DNA from: DATKFM01 sp046154965
GTDB lineage: Bacteria; Pseudomonadota; Alphaproteobacteria; Dongiales; Dongiaceae
Direction: 5' to 3'
Assembly (NCBI GenBank): GCA_046154965.1
Contig: JBJXDY010000112.1
Coordinates: 1 to 64,000, forward strand
DNA length: 64,000 bases
Part shown: positions 1-8,587 of the stretch, piece after piece
Layout of the letters: each line of letters begins with the position of its first letter
Position numbering within the stretch: position 1 is the stretch's first letter
Notes under the pieces: model-generated
What the model was told of the DNA's origin: nothing
What the model saw: the letters and a program-made list of their open reading frames with translations, nothing else
The model's database searches: none
Program-made: the position numbers and the translations under genes

Positions 1-122
1 TCGCGAAGATCATTCGAAAGAGGTCGGGTCATCGCTTGCTGGCCTCCTTCCCAGCCAGCATCTTGAATCACAAATCCGATCCCTGGGGAATCCCCTACGA
101 TTCATTCAATCCGTGAAACGCT

Positions 123-1034
123 CTAGACCGCCGGCGGCACGGCGCGTTCCTGCCGCCAATCCATCAGCGTGTAGACGACGAGGGTGCTGAGCACCAGCAG
201 GCCGCCGATGATGGTGTAGTCGGACGGCGTCTCCGTGAAAACCAGCCATACCCAGACCGGCGCCAGCACCGGCTCCAGATTGGAGATCAGCCCGGCCTCT
301 GCCGCGGGGATCAGCCGCGTGCCCGCGGTGAACATCACCAGGCCGAAGGCCATCTGCCCGGCGCCGAACAGCGCCAGGGTGCCGACATCCTGCGCCGACA
401 GCGCCGAGGTGTCGGCCATGGGGAACGCCACGCAAGCGGCGATGAAGGTGCCGAGGCAAGTGGCGGGCGCCATGCGGATTTCGCGGTGCCGGCGCGTAAC
501 GACGATGGCGCTGGCGAAGCCCATCATCATGACGATGGACAGCAGATTGCCCACCATGCCGCCGCCGCCGAAGGAATCGATCATCATGATGCCGATGCCG
601 CCGAGCACCGCGGCCATGCAGATCCAGGAGCGCAGGCCCACGGGCTCGCGCATCAGCAGCCAGCCGAGCAGCCCGGCGAAGAATGGCGCCGCCGCCTGGA
701 TGAACATGATGTTGGCGACGGTGGTGTAGTCGAGCGCGAAGATGAAGCAGCTCGACGCCGTGGCAAAGCAGCAGCCGACGATGACTCCGGCCCAGCCCAG
801 ATCGCGGAACGCCTTGATCACTTGACCCCGATGACGGATCGCCACATAGATCAGCAAAGCGATGAATGCGAAACCCGAGCGCATGAACAGCTTGGTCGCC
901 GGTTCCGTCTCCACCATGCGGCCCAACAATCCGCCGGTGCTCCAGATCAGCGCCGCGGCGGCGACCAGCATCACGCCGGTGCGGTGATGAGACTGGGCGA
1001 TGGCAGCGGAGGACATGGCGGATGAACTTGGCAT
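123..1034 (-). CDS. EamA/DMT-family transporter
   Basis: Inner-membrane carrier of the drug/metabolite transporter superfamily, probably exporting small metabolites; the substrate cannot be told. About 303 residues with ten hydrophobic segments in two similar halves: the first half begins around LIWSTGGLLGR and the second ends with a conserved-looking stretch LISNLEPVLAPVW, typical of EamA repeats. The open frame runs much further upstream, but that part is Arg/Gln-rich shadow of the neighbouring hydrolase genes, so the start is placed at the ATG before PSSS; an ATG six codons on is an alternative. No clear Shine-Dalgarno. Divergent from the hydrolase gene that follows. Family assignment is firm, substrate unknown. 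Confidence 0.85.
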   Translation of the reverse strand: MPSSSAMSSAAIAQSHHRTGVMLVAAAALIWSTGGLLGRMVETEPATKLFMRSGFAFIALLIYVAIRHRGQVIKAFRDLGWAGVIVGCCFATASSCFIFALDYTTVANIMFIQAAAPFFAGLLGWLLMREPVGLRSWICMAAVLGGIGIMMIDSFGGGGMVGNLLSIVMMMGFASAIVVTRRHREIRMAPATCLGTFIAACVAFPMADTSALSAQDVGTLALFGAGQMAFGLVMFTAGTRLIPAAEAGLISNLEPVLAPVWVWLVFTETPSDYTIIGGLLVLSTLVVYTLMDWRQERAVPPAV

Positions 1035-1142
1035 GGAGCTTGCGGGCCGGGGGATGATCTGCGCTGTCGCGTTATCGGCTTTGCGTCTATTGGGTTTCCG
1101 TTCCCGCCGCGAAGATGCTAACAGTTCAGCGCAGTGGGTACC

Positions 1143-2009
1143 ATGCAGAGGCCGGCGCTGTCCATGAGGACCGAGAGTTACATGGGTCTGGGACCGAGCG
1201 GTTTTCATCGCCTGGTCTACGCCGAGTGGGGTGCCGCAACGGCGCCGCGCACGCTGGTCTGCGTCCATGGCCTGACCCGTAACAGCCGCGATTTCGATCG
1301 CCTGGCGGCGGCGCTGTCGGAGCGCCATCGCGTGATCTGCCCGGATGTGGCCGGGCGCGGCCGCAGCGACTGGCTGCCGGCGGCCGAGTACTGCTATCCG
1401 CAGTATCTGGCCGACATGACGGTGCTGATCGCGCGCCTCGGCGCGGGCGATGTGGATTGGCTGGGCACCTCCATGGGCGGGCTGATCGGCATGCAGCTTG
1501 CCGCTGCGGCGCAATCGCCGCTGCGCCGGCTGATCCTCAACGATATCGGCCCGTTCATTCCCAAGGCGGCGCTGGCGCGCATCGGCGAATATGTCGGCAA
1601 GGATCCGCATTTCGCCTCGCTCGACGAGCTCGAGGCGTATTTGCGCAAGATCCATGCGCCATTCGGGCCGATGACCGATCAGGACTGGCGGCATCTGGCG
1701 CTGCAGGGCTACCGCCGCCGCGAGAATGGCGGCTTCGGTCTCGCCTATGATCCCGGCATTGCGGCGAACTTCATGGCGGGTCTGAAAGAAGATGTCGATC
1801 TCTGGGCCGTCTGGGACAAGATTGCCTGTCCGGTGTTGGTTTTGCGCGGGGTCAATTCCGATGTCTTGACCGCAGCGACGGCGAAGGACATGCAGAAGCG
1901 TGGGCCCAAGGCCAAGGTGATCGACTGCGGCGGCGCCGGCCATGCGCCGGGCCTGGTGACGGAAGACCAGATCGCAGCGATCCGCGAGTGGCTGGCGCAG
2001 ACAACGTGA
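1143..2009 (+). CDS. alpha/beta-fold hydrolase
   Basis: Cytoplasmic serine hydrolase of unknown substrate. An oxyanion-loop HGLTRNS, a nucleophile elbow GTSMGG (Ser about residue 110), an acid-loop segment GVNSDVLT and the catalytic His in GAGHAPGL follow in the expected order for a roughly 290-residue single-domain alpha/beta hydrolase. The start is uncertain: GTG at 1134, ATG at 1143 and ATG at 1164 are all in frame and none has a good ribosome-binding site. It is followed after 7 bases by a second hydrolase gene, so the two are probably co-transcribed. No signal peptide or membrane segment is visible. Confidence 0.85.
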   Translation: MQRPALSMRTESYMGLGPSGFHRLVYAEWGAATAPRTLVCVHGLTRNSRDFDRLAAALSERHRVICPDVAGRGRSDWLPAAEYCYPQYLADMTVLIARLGAGDVDWLGTSMGGLIGMQLAAAAQSPLRRLILNDIGPFIPKAALARIGEYVGKDPHFASLDELEAYLRKIHAPFGPMTDQDWRHLALQGYRRRENGGFGLAYDPGIAANFMAGLKEDVDLWAVWDKIACPVLVLRGVNSDVLTAATAKDMQKRGPKAKVIDCGGAGHAPGLVTEDQIAAIREWLAQTT

Positions 2010-2016
2010 CATTCCC

Positions 2017-3030
2017 GTGTTGAGTTCAAGCAGCGGCGCGGTGGCCGCCGGTTTCCCGCGCTTCCGCGCCCGGCCGCCCTGGTGGGGCGGGGATCTACAG
2101 ACCTTGCGCAACTATCTGCGGCCCGCGCCGGTCGATCTCAGCGCCTATCCGCAGGAGCGGCTCGAGTTTCCGATGAACGACGGCAGCGGCGATACGCTGC
2201 TGGCCCTGTTGAACCGGCCTGCAGCGGCACCCGCCGATGGCGCCCGGCGGCCGCTGGCGATCCTCATCCACGGCCTCAGCGGCTGCGAGGACAGCAACTA
2301 CATGCTGGCAACAGCCGATCATCTGCTGCGTCTCGGCCATCCTGTCATGCGACTCAACCTGAGGGGCGCCGGGCCGTCGCGGCCGCGCTGCGGGTTCCAG
2401 TATCACGCCGGCCGCAGCGAGGATCTGCGGAACGTCCTGATGCAGCTCGACGGCCGGCTGGCGTCCCGGGGCATCCTGCTGGTCGCTTACTCTCTCGGCG
2501 CCAACATGCTGTTGAAGTACCTGGGCGAGCAGGGGCGGCGGGCGCCGGTGCTGGGCGCCGTCAGTGTTTCGGCCCCCATCGACCTGAAGGCAACGCAGGT
2601 CCGGCTCATGCAGCGCCGCAACCGCGCCTATCACGACTTCATCCTCGGCCGCATGAAGGAGGAGATCGCCGCGCCGAACAGCACGATCACATCAGAGCAG
2701 CGTGCCGGCCTCGACGGCATCTCGACGGTCTATGATTTCGATGACCAACTCGTCGCCCCCGCAAACGGGTTCGCGGGCGCCGACGACTACTATGCGCGAT
2801 GCGCGGCCCGAGGCTTTATGAAGGACATCAAGGTACCGACGCTGGTCATCCACGCCCGCAACGATCCCTGGATCCTGCCGGGCGCCTATCTATCCTTCGA
2901 TTGGAAAACAAATCCGAAGCTGACGCCGCTCCTGCCCCGGGGCGGCGGGCATGTGGGGTTTCACGGCCTTGGCAGCCGCGTTCCCTGGCACGACCTCTGC
3001 ACAGCCGAATTCTTCCGGCGGCTCGGCTAG
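2017..3030 (+). CDS. YheT/EMB8-type alpha/beta hydrolase
   Basis: Predicted esterase of the YheT (COG0429) family. The N-terminal signature RPPWWGGDLQTL, the loop IHGLSGCEDSNYM, the NLRGAGPS strand-turn, the nucleophile elbow AYSLGAN and the late acid and His segments (ARNDPW, GGGHVGF) are all present. Length (337 residues with a GTG start) is normal for the family. Physiological substrate is not known for most members; lipid esters are a common suggestion. The gene directly follows the preceding hydrolase and probably shares its promoter. Confidence 0.85.
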   Translation: MLSSSSGAVAAGFPRFRARPPWWGGDLQTLRNYLRPAPVDLSAYPQERLEFPMNDGSGDTLLALLNRPAAAPADGARRPLAILIHGLSGCEDSNYMLATADHLLRLGHPVMRLNLRGAGPSRPRCGFQYHAGRSEDLRNVLMQLDGRLASRGILLVAYSLGANMLLKYLGEQGRRAPVLGAVSVSAPIDLKATQVRLMQRRNRAYHDFILGRMKEEIAAPNSTITSEQRAGLDGISTVYDFDDQLVAPANGFAGADDYYARCAARGFMKDIKVPTLVIHARNDPWILPGAYLSFDWKTNPKLTPLLPRGGGHVGFHGLGSRVPWHDLCTAEFFRRLG

Positions 3031-3042
3031 CCGCGGCCGTCC

Positions 3043-4287
3043 TTACTCCGCCGCTCGGACGCTGACCCTGGCGTTGAGCACGCTTTCTTCGCCGGCGCCC
3101 GACAGCCAGTCGGGCGCACGGGGTGATGCGCTTTCAGTCAAAATGACGGTGTCGTCCAAAATCTCGAAATCATACGTAATCGGCGGTTCAGAACCAACTT
3201 TCAACCCTGCCTCCCGGATTTCCGCCGGCAGGCTGCTGCCGCTGAATTGCTGGCGCTTGCCGCGGGGAGCGATCTTTCCCGTGACAGGGTTGAATTCGTC
3301 GCCCGGCACCAGCATCGCCAGTCCGAAACCTTCGAGCTTAGCCATCGTTGCGTCCGGCGGCGTGTAGATCAGGGCGGCGCCGCGCCGGCCGATGACGCGC
3401 CAGGTTTGCTGGTCGCTGCTGATGAGGACGGCCGCGTCTTCATCGATGCCGACGCCCGCCGGCAGCTTGTCGCGCGCCAGGGCGAACAGATGCCGTCCCA
3501 TCAGGCCGCGGGTGAAAAAATGTGCGTCGATCAGCACGGGCGCCGAGATGAATTCAAATCCGGGCGCTTTGAACAGGCGGCCGTTCAACACCGCCTGAAC
3601 GCTGCTGTTGGCGGCGCATTCGCAGAGCGTGACCGGCCCGGCGATCATCGCGCCGGCGCTCGATCCGGCGATCAACACGCCGTCCTGCTCAAAGCGCCGG
3701 CGGATGAAGGCGAGGGCCGGCGTGTCGCGGCCTTCGGGCCGGAGGATGGTGGACAGCCGCTTCGGATCGCCGCCGCCGAAGAAATAGGCCGTGCATTCCG
3801 TCAACAGCGCCAACACGTCGGGCCGCGCGATATCGTCGGTATCGAGGTCGAGCACCGCAATCTCGACGCCGGCGAAGGGCGCAAAGAGGCGCTCGATATT
3901 CTGGCCCTCGATATCGGCGGTGTCGATCAGGCAGAGGCGCGGATCGGCTCCGGCCCGGGCGACAATCGCCTCGGCGATGCCGCGGCCGAAGCGTCCGCCG
4001 CCATGAAGCATGAGTTCGCCCCGGCCGGCTGTCCGCGGCAGCGGAACGACGCCGATCCCGGAGGTGCGGGCCGCGATGAGCGTTACGCTGTCCTGCTCCA
4101 CCACCGATGGGCTGGGCGCTGGCAGGTTACCCAACTGGACATCCGTCGTGGCTGCCGAAGGCGGTGGGGCCGGCGGCTGGGTGGTGGCTTGGGGCGCCGG
4201 CCCGGCACAGGCGCCGAGGGCCAGCAGGACCAGCAGAGCAGGTCCGCCGAATCTCGCTATGGCCGCTAGTCCCTGGGACGGCGGCAT
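3043..4287 (-). CDS. Cyanophycinase-like S51 peptidase, lipoprotein
   Basis: Predicted exported serine peptidase of family S51 (cyanophycinase/dipeptidase E type). The N-terminus is a lipoprotein signal peptide with lipobox LGAC (Cys about residue 27), followed by a Pro/Ala/Thr-rich linker and the S51 domain. The nucleophile motif IAGSSAGAMI, the upstream FFGGGDPKRL and the downstream GIDEDAAVLI match cyanophycinase family elements. The ATG lies inside the hemB stop (TGATG overlap), which implies translational coupling to hemB; the longer open frame upstream is antisense or shadow of hemB. The C-terminal ~100 residues after the core are extra. Whether it cleaves cyanophycin, or another beta-linked Asp peptide, cannot be told; no cphA is in the window. 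Confidence 0.8.
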   Translation of the reverse strand: MPPSQGLAAIARFGGPALLVLLALGACAGPAPQATTQPPAPPPSAATTDVQLGNLPAPSPSVVEQDSVTLIAARTSGIGVVPLPRTAGRGELMLHGGGRFGRGIAEAIVARAGADPRLCLIDTADIEGQNIERLFAPFAGVEIAVLDLDTDDIARPDVLALLTECTAYFFGGGDPKRLSTILRPEGRDTPALAFIRRRFEQDGVLIAGSSAGAMIAGPVTLCECAANSSVQAVLNGRLFKAPGFEFISAPVLIDAHFFTRGLMGRHLFALARDKLPAGVGIDEDAAVLISSDQQTWRVIGRRGAALIYTPPDATMAKLEGFGLAMLVPGDEFNPVTGKIAPRGKRQQFSGSSLPAEIREAGLKVGSEPPITYDFEILDDTVILTESASPRAPDWLSGAGEESVLNARVSVRAAE

Positions 4288-5363
4288 CAGCCGGCTTTCA
4301 GCCGGCGCGCCACATCGATGGCAAAGTAGGTGAGAACTCCATCGGCGCCCGCGCGCTTGAAGGCCAGCAGGGATTCCAGCATCACCCGCTCGCCGTCGAG
4401 CCAGCCGCGCTCCGCCGCCGCCTTGAGCATCGAATACTCGCCGCTCACCTGATAGGCGTAGGTCGGCAGGGCGAAGGCCTGCTTCACGCGATAGAGGACA
4501 TCCAGATAGGGCATGCCGGGCTTCACCATCAGCATGTCGGCGCCCTCCGCCACGTCGAGGGCGCATTCCCGGATCGCCTCGTCGCCGTTGGCCGGGTCCA
4601 TCTGAGAGGTGCGCTTGTCGCCCTGGCCCAGATTGGATTTGGAGCCGACGGCGTCTCGGAACGGGCCATAGAAGCCCGACGCGTATTTCGCCGCATAGGA
4701 GAGGATGCGGACGGCGTCATGCCCGGCGGCGTCCAGAGCATCGCGGATGCGGCCGATGCGGCCGTCCATCATGTCCGACGGCGCGCAGATATCGACGCCG
4801 GCCTCGGCCTGGGCCACCGACTGCTTGCAAAGAATCTCCACCGTCTCGTCATTAAGGATGCGGTCGCCTTCCATCACGCCGTCATGGCCGTGGCTGGTAT
4901 AGGGATCGAGCGCGACGTCGCAGATCACGCCCACGTCCGGCACCGCCTTCTTGATAGCGCGGACGGCACGGTTACAGAGATTGTCGGGGTCGAGTGCTTC
5001 CTCGGCCGCGGGCGTCTTCCGGTCCAGGGGGATCACCGGAAAGATGGCGACGGCGGGAACGCCGAGCTCGCCGGCCGTGCCGACCGCGTCCACCGCCGCC
5101 GCGATGGTCTGCCGCGACACGCCGGGCATGGATGGCACGGCCTCTACCTTGCCGCCCTCATGGACGAACACCGGCCAGATCAGGTCCTCGATGGACAGGC
5201 GGTTCTCGGCCACCATCCGCCGCGACCATCCGTCGGCCCGGTTCCGCCGCATGCGGACGCGCGGATACTGGCCATGGGGCGCGGGCGTGCCCGCCGGGCG
5301 AACCTCCGGCGCGGTCTCCAGGGGGCGCAGCAGTGAGCGGACTTTCGGCGACGGAGGGGTCAT
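4287..5363 (-). CDS. hemB: delta-aminolevulinic acid dehydratase (porphobilinogen synthase)
   Basis: Condenses two 5-aminolevulinate molecules to porphobilinogen in heme and tetrapyrrole synthesis. The two Schiff-base lysines are visible: K226 in LSYAAKYASGFYG and K281 in MLMVKPGMPYLD. The metal-site segment reads CDVALDPYTSHGHDG, without the cysteine cluster of the zinc-dependent enzymes, so this is the magnesium-type variant common in alphaproteobacteria. Length 358 is slightly long because of a ~30-residue N-terminal arm. It overlaps the S51 peptidase gene by its stop codon. Confidence 0.96.
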   Translation of the reverse strand: MTPPSPKVRSLLRPLETAPEVRPAGTPAPHGQYPRVRMRRNRADGWSRRMVAENRLSIEDLIWPVFVHEGGKVEAVPSMPGVSRQTIAAAVDAVGTAGELGVPAVAIFPVIPLDRKTPAAEEALDPDNLCNRAVRAIKKAVPDVGVICDVALDPYTSHGHDGVMEGDRILNDETVEILCKQSVAQAEAGVDICAPSDMMDGRIGRIRDALDAAGHDAVRILSYAAKYASGFYGPFRDAVGSKSNLGQGDKRTSQMDPANGDEAIRECALDVAEGADMLMVKPGMPYLDVLYRVKQAFALPTYAYQVSGEYSMLKAAAERGWLDGERVMLESLLAFKRAGADGVLTYFAIDVARRLKAG

Positions 5364-5469
5364 GAGGGGTTTCCCGGACGGCGGTGCCTGTAGCGATCGC
5401 AGGATGGCATTCTAGGGCTTCAGCGGCAAAGCGGTCCAGATGGCTGGATTGCCGCGCCCGACCCGGTCC

Positions 5470-6114
5470 TTAGCGCTCGGTCCTGCCGCCGCCGTTCGGG
5501 ACGATCCGGTACGCACAGCGGCGGGCGCCGGCGAGGATGTGGTCGGTGCGTTCCACTGTGGCGGTGGGGAGGAGGGACTGGAAGATCGCCAGTTCCGAGC
5601 GGCAGAAGCCCTGGCACTCCCGCGCGGCGGCGCAGACCGGGCAGTGGTTTTCGATCAGCCAGAGGGTGCCGTCGCTGTCGCTGCGGCATTCGGCCATGTA
5701 GCCTTCGTCGGCGCGGGCGGCCGCTAGTTGTTCCACCTTCTGCTTCAAACTGCGGGCCGGCCGCAGGCGCTGGGCATAGGTAGCCTTGGAGGCGGTCTCG
5801 CGGGCGGCGATCAGGCGGTCGACGCCTTCCTCGCCAAAGACGGTGCGCGCCGCCGCCAGGATCTCCAGGGTCATGCCCGCATGGGCGTCGGGGAAGCGGC
5901 TTTGCGCCGCGTCGGTCAGGCGCCAATGGCGCTTCGGCCGGCCAACGGTCAGGCGGGCGTCGCGATGCTCGACAAGGGACTCGGCCTGGAGTTTCATCAG
6001 CTGCTGGCGCACGGCGACGGCGGTGATGCGCATCGCCTTGGCCAGGGCGGTGGCGGTCTGCGGCCCGCGGGTCTTGAGCAGGAACAGGATGCGGTCGGCG
6101 GAAGCGTCGGACAT
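5470..6114 (-). CDS. SufR/DeoR-like Fe-S transcriptional regulator
   Basis: DNA-binding regulator that probably senses Fe-S or oxidative status. The N-terminal winged helix (residues about 3-75) contains the segment ALAKAMRITAVAVRQQLMKL and the wing VGRPKRHW typical of SufR-like proteins. The C-terminal half carries cysteines in AECRSD, ENHCPVC, ECQGFC and ARRCAYRI, the region that holds the cluster ligands in SufR. The ATG before SDASADR is chosen; an in-frame TTG 12 codons upstream is less likely. It is divergent from the Rieske gene and a perfect inverted repeat lies between them, so local autoregulation and control of that gene are likely. The ligand is inferred, not shown. Confidence 0.82.
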   Translation of the reverse strand: MSDASADRILFLLKTRGPQTATALAKAMRITAVAVRQQLMKLQAESLVEHRDARLTVGRPKRHWRLTDAAQSRFPDAHAGMTLEILAAARTVFGEEGVDRLIAARETASKATYAQRLRPARSLKQKVEQLAAARADEGYMAECRSDSDGTLWLIENHCPVCAAARECQGFCRSELAIFQSLLPTATVERTDHILAGARRCAYRIVPNGGGRTER

Positions 6115-6171
6115 GCCGGAAACATGCGCCGGACGGGCATCGGAAGGCAAGATAATTTGATAACTGCTTGC

Positions 6172-6200
6172 TTGACATATTGCCGTGGCAGCGCGAGAAT
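6172..6200 (+). promoter_or_regulatory. sigma-70-type promoter of the Rieske/SDR unit
   Basis: A perfect -35 TTGACA (6172-6177) is followed after 17 bases by GAGAAT (6195-6200, four of six matches to TATAAT). It points at the Rieske gene, whose ATG at 6260 has a good AGGAGAG ribosome-binding site at 6248-6254. The -10 region runs into the inverted repeat at 6198-6224, the usual place for a repressor operator. Confidence 0.6.
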
Positions 6201-6224
6201 TTAGAAAGAGTTAGTTTCTAAATT
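6198..6224. promoter_or_regulatory. perfect inverted repeat, candidate operator of the SufR-like regulator
   Basis: AATTTAGAAA (6198-6207) and TTTCTAAATT (6215-6224) are exact reverse complements with a 7-base spacer. The AT-rich site stands out in a GC-rich region, sits between divergent regulator and target genes and overlaps the -10 of the rightward promoter. Placement argues for a homodimer operator rather than a terminator; the binding protein is inferred to be the SufR-like product next to it. Confidence 0.65.
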
Positions 6225-6259
6225 GGAACCAACGGCTGCATCGGCACAGGAGAGCGGCG

Positions 6260-7843
6260 ATGACATGGTCCTCGGCAATGCCTCTGGAAAAGCTGCGCCG
6301 CGACGGCGCCGCCATCGCCAAGGTCGGTGGCAAGCAGATCGCCTTTTTCCATGTCGATGGGCAAATCTACGCCTGCAACAACCGCTGCCCCCACGAAGGC
6401 TATCCCTTGCGCGAAGGCACGGTGAGCGGCGCTTGCGTGCTCACCTGCAACTGGCATGGCTGGAAGTTCGACCTGAAGACCGGCGACAATCTCTTTCAGG
6501 GCGACCGGCTGCGCCTCTACCCCACGCGCCTCGAGAACGGCACGGTGATGGTGGAGATCACCGACCCGCCGCCGGCGGAACGCCAGACGCGGGCGATCGA
6601 CAACTTGCGTACCGCCTTTGGCGATCACGAGTATGACCGCATCGCCCGCGAGGTGGCGCGGCTGGTCAAGGCCGGCGGCGATCCCGGCCGGGCCATCGTG
6701 GCCGCCATCCACTGGTCCCATGACAAGCTGCGGTTCGGCATGACCCACGCCTTTGCCGCGGCCGAAGGCTGGCTGCGGCTCCATGACCGGGTGCCGGACG
6801 AGCCCGAGCGCGCGCTGGTCGCGGTGGTGGAGCCGATCGCCTTCATGGCCTTTGACAGCCTGCGCGAACCGGCGCGGCCCTTCACCGCCGATCGCGCCAA
6901 GTTCGATCTCGCCGAGTTCGCCGCTGCTCTGGAAGACCAGGATGAACCGAAGGCGGTCGCCATGGCCCGGGGCGCCCTGGAAGCCGGCAGCGGCTTTGCC
7001 GGCCTGGAGCGCGCCTTGACGGCGGCCGCCCTCCGCCACTACGCCGATTTCGGCCATCAGCTCATCTATGTCGGCCATGTCGGCCGCCTCGTGGCTCGGC
7101 TGGGGCCGGAAGTGGAAGAGCCGCTGGTGCTGGCCCTGATCCGCTCGCTGGTCAATTCGACACGGGAAGACCTGATCCCCGAGTTCCGCCACTACGCCAA
7201 GGCGCTGGAGCGCTGGCCGCAGCACCCGGCAAACGGCCTTGCCCCGCCGCTGGAGCATTTCCGCGATCATCCGGTCAACGAGACCTTGGACCTCGTCGCC
7301 GAAGCCGCAACGACCGCGGCACCAGCCGCCCTCTGCGCCTCGCTGCTGGGGGCTGCGGCGGCGGAGCTGCTGCATTTCGACAACCGCGTGCAGCGGCGCA
7401 CCGACAACAAGGTGCAGGAGAATGTGGGCTGGCTCGATTTCACCCATCCCATCACTTTCACCAACGCGCTGCGCCGCCTGAGCGCCCGGTATCCGGAGGC
7501 CTGGCCGGCAGGGTTGCTGCAGATGGCCTGCTTCCTCGGCCGCAGCGCGCCCTTCGTCGACCGGGAGGACCCACAGGATGGCTGGTTCGTGCCCGGGATC
7601 GCCGCGCTCGCGAGCCGCGCCATCGACCGGATCTTCGACCATGGCGAACCCGACTACATCCACTCCGTCCATCTGGTGAAAACCTTCCTGGCCGCCGAGG
7701 AGGAAATCGCCGCCGGCCTGCCGCCGGTGACCACCAGCACGCTGCTGGCGGCGGTGAACCGCTATCTCCACGAGCCGCCGAAGCGCCGCCATATCCGCCG
7801 CGTGGCCCATCAGGCGATGGAGTTCGTGGCGCTCGAGGACTGA
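6260..7843 (+). CDS. Rieske [2Fe-2S] protein with a large uncharacterised C-terminal domain
   Basis: Residues about 5-105 form a complete Rieske ferredoxin domain with ligands C43, H45, C63 and H66 (CPHEG and CNWHGW motifs). The remaining ~420 residues are mostly helical and rich in conserved-looking His and acidic positions (HYADFGHQLIYVGH, WLDFTHPITFTNAL, DYIHSVHLVKTF), which I do not recognise; a metal-binding oxygenase-like helical domain is a guess, and a remote likeness to questin-oxidase-like proteins (DUF4243) would need a profile search. There is no signal peptide or membrane segment, so it is cytoplasmic. It lies under a promoter and operator controlled probably by the divergent SufR-like regulator and is followed after 14 bases by an SDR gene. 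Confidence 0.8.
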   Translation: MTWSSAMPLEKLRRDGAAIAKVGGKQIAFFHVDGQIYACNNRCPHEGYPLREGTVSGACVLTCNWHGWKFDLKTGDNLFQGDRLRLYPTRLENGTVMVEITDPPPAERQTRAIDNLRTAFGDHEYDRIAREVARLVKAGGDPGRAIVAAIHWSHDKLRFGMTHAFAAAEGWLRLHDRVPDEPERALVAVVEPIAFMAFDSLREPARPFTADRAKFDLAEFAAALEDQDEPKAVAMARGALEAGSGFAGLERALTAAALRHYADFGHQLIYVGHVGRLVARLGPEVEEPLVLALIRSLVNSTREDLIPEFRHYAKALERWPQHPANGLAPPLEHFRDHPVNETLDLVAEAATTAAPAALCASLLGAAAAELLHFDNRVQRRTDNKVQENVGWLDFTHPITFTNALRRLSARYPEAWPAGLLQMACFLGRSAPFVDREDPQDGWFVPGIAALASRAIDRIFDHGEPDYIHSVHLVKTFLAAEEEIAAGLPPVTTSTLLAAVNRYLHEPPKRRHIRRVAHQAMEFVALED

Positions 7844-7857
7844 AAAAGGGCAAGCGC

Positions 7858-8568
7858 ATGACATCGACTATCATCTTTGGCGCCAGCCGGGGCTTGGGCG
7901 CAGCGTTCAATCTGGCGCTTCCGGCGCGGGGCGATGTGGTCTGGCTAGTCTCCCGTAGCCGGCCCGACCTGGGTTATGACGACGGCGTTAGCAGGCATTG
8001 GATCGAAGCCGATCTCGGCGCCACCGATGTCGCGGCGCGGGTGAGCAACGCTGTAGGTTCTGCGGCCTTGGATGTTGCTATCTACAACGCCGGCATCTGG
8101 GAGAGCGGCGCCTTCGGTCCCGGCTACAGCTTCGACAAGGTGCCTGATGCGGAGACGCACAACATCCTGACGGTGAATCTCGCTTCGGCGATAACTTGCC
8201 TGAGGGCGGTACTGCCCAACTTGCGAAAGTCCAAGGCGGCGAAGATCGTGCTTATCGGGTCCACGTCGGGCCTCGACAATATCGGCCAGCCGGAAGTGGC
8301 CTATACCGCGTCGAAGTTCGGCCTGCGCGGCGTCGCCCATGCGCTGCGGGAAGTGGTGCGCAAGGACGGCATCGCGGTGACCTGCCTCAATCCCGGCAAT
8401 ATCGGCACCATCGCGGTCAAGGACGGCAAGATCGCCGCCCGGCCGCATGAGGCGCGCGACATGATCCCGCCCCAGGACCTGATCGAACTGGTCCGCTGCG
8501 TAATGCGACTCTCCAACGCCTCCTGCGTCAAGGAGATCGACGTCATGGCGATGACCGACAGCGTATAG
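7858..8568 (+). CDS. short-chain dehydrogenase/reductase
   Basis: NAD(P)-dependent oxidoreductase of the classical SDR family, 236 residues. The nucleotide-binding turn GASRGLGAA, the NAG motif in YNAGIW, a catalytic Ser in IGSTSG and the YTASK active-site Tyr/Lys pair are all present. It begins 14 bases after the Rieske gene with an AAAGGG ribosome-binding site, so the two are very likely one transcript and may act on the same substrate, with the SDR as a possible electron or product partner. The substrate is unknown. Confidence 0.86.
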   Translation: MTSTIIFGASRGLGAAFNLALPARGDVVWLVSRSRPDLGYDDGVSRHWIEADLGATDVAARVSNAVGSAALDVAIYNAGIWESGAFGPGYSFDKVPDAETHNILTVNLASAITCLRAVLPNLRKSKAAKIVLIGSTSGLDNIGQPEVAYTASKFGLRGVAHALREVVRKDGIAVTCLNPGNIGTIAVKDGKIAARPHEARDMIPPQDLIELVRCVMRLSNASCVKEIDVMAMTDSV

Positions 8569-8587
8569 GCGCTTGCCGACGCGTCCC

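Noticed and set aside
123..2111. 662-residue leftward frame that extends EamA across the hydrolase genes
   Set aside because: The N-terminal 350 residues are Arg/Gln/His-rich and antisense to two well-supported hydrolases; only the transporter part is real.
4287..4566. Upstream extension of the S51 peptidase frame
   Set aside because: It lies inside hemB on the same strand in another frame; a clean lipoprotein signal begins at 4287.
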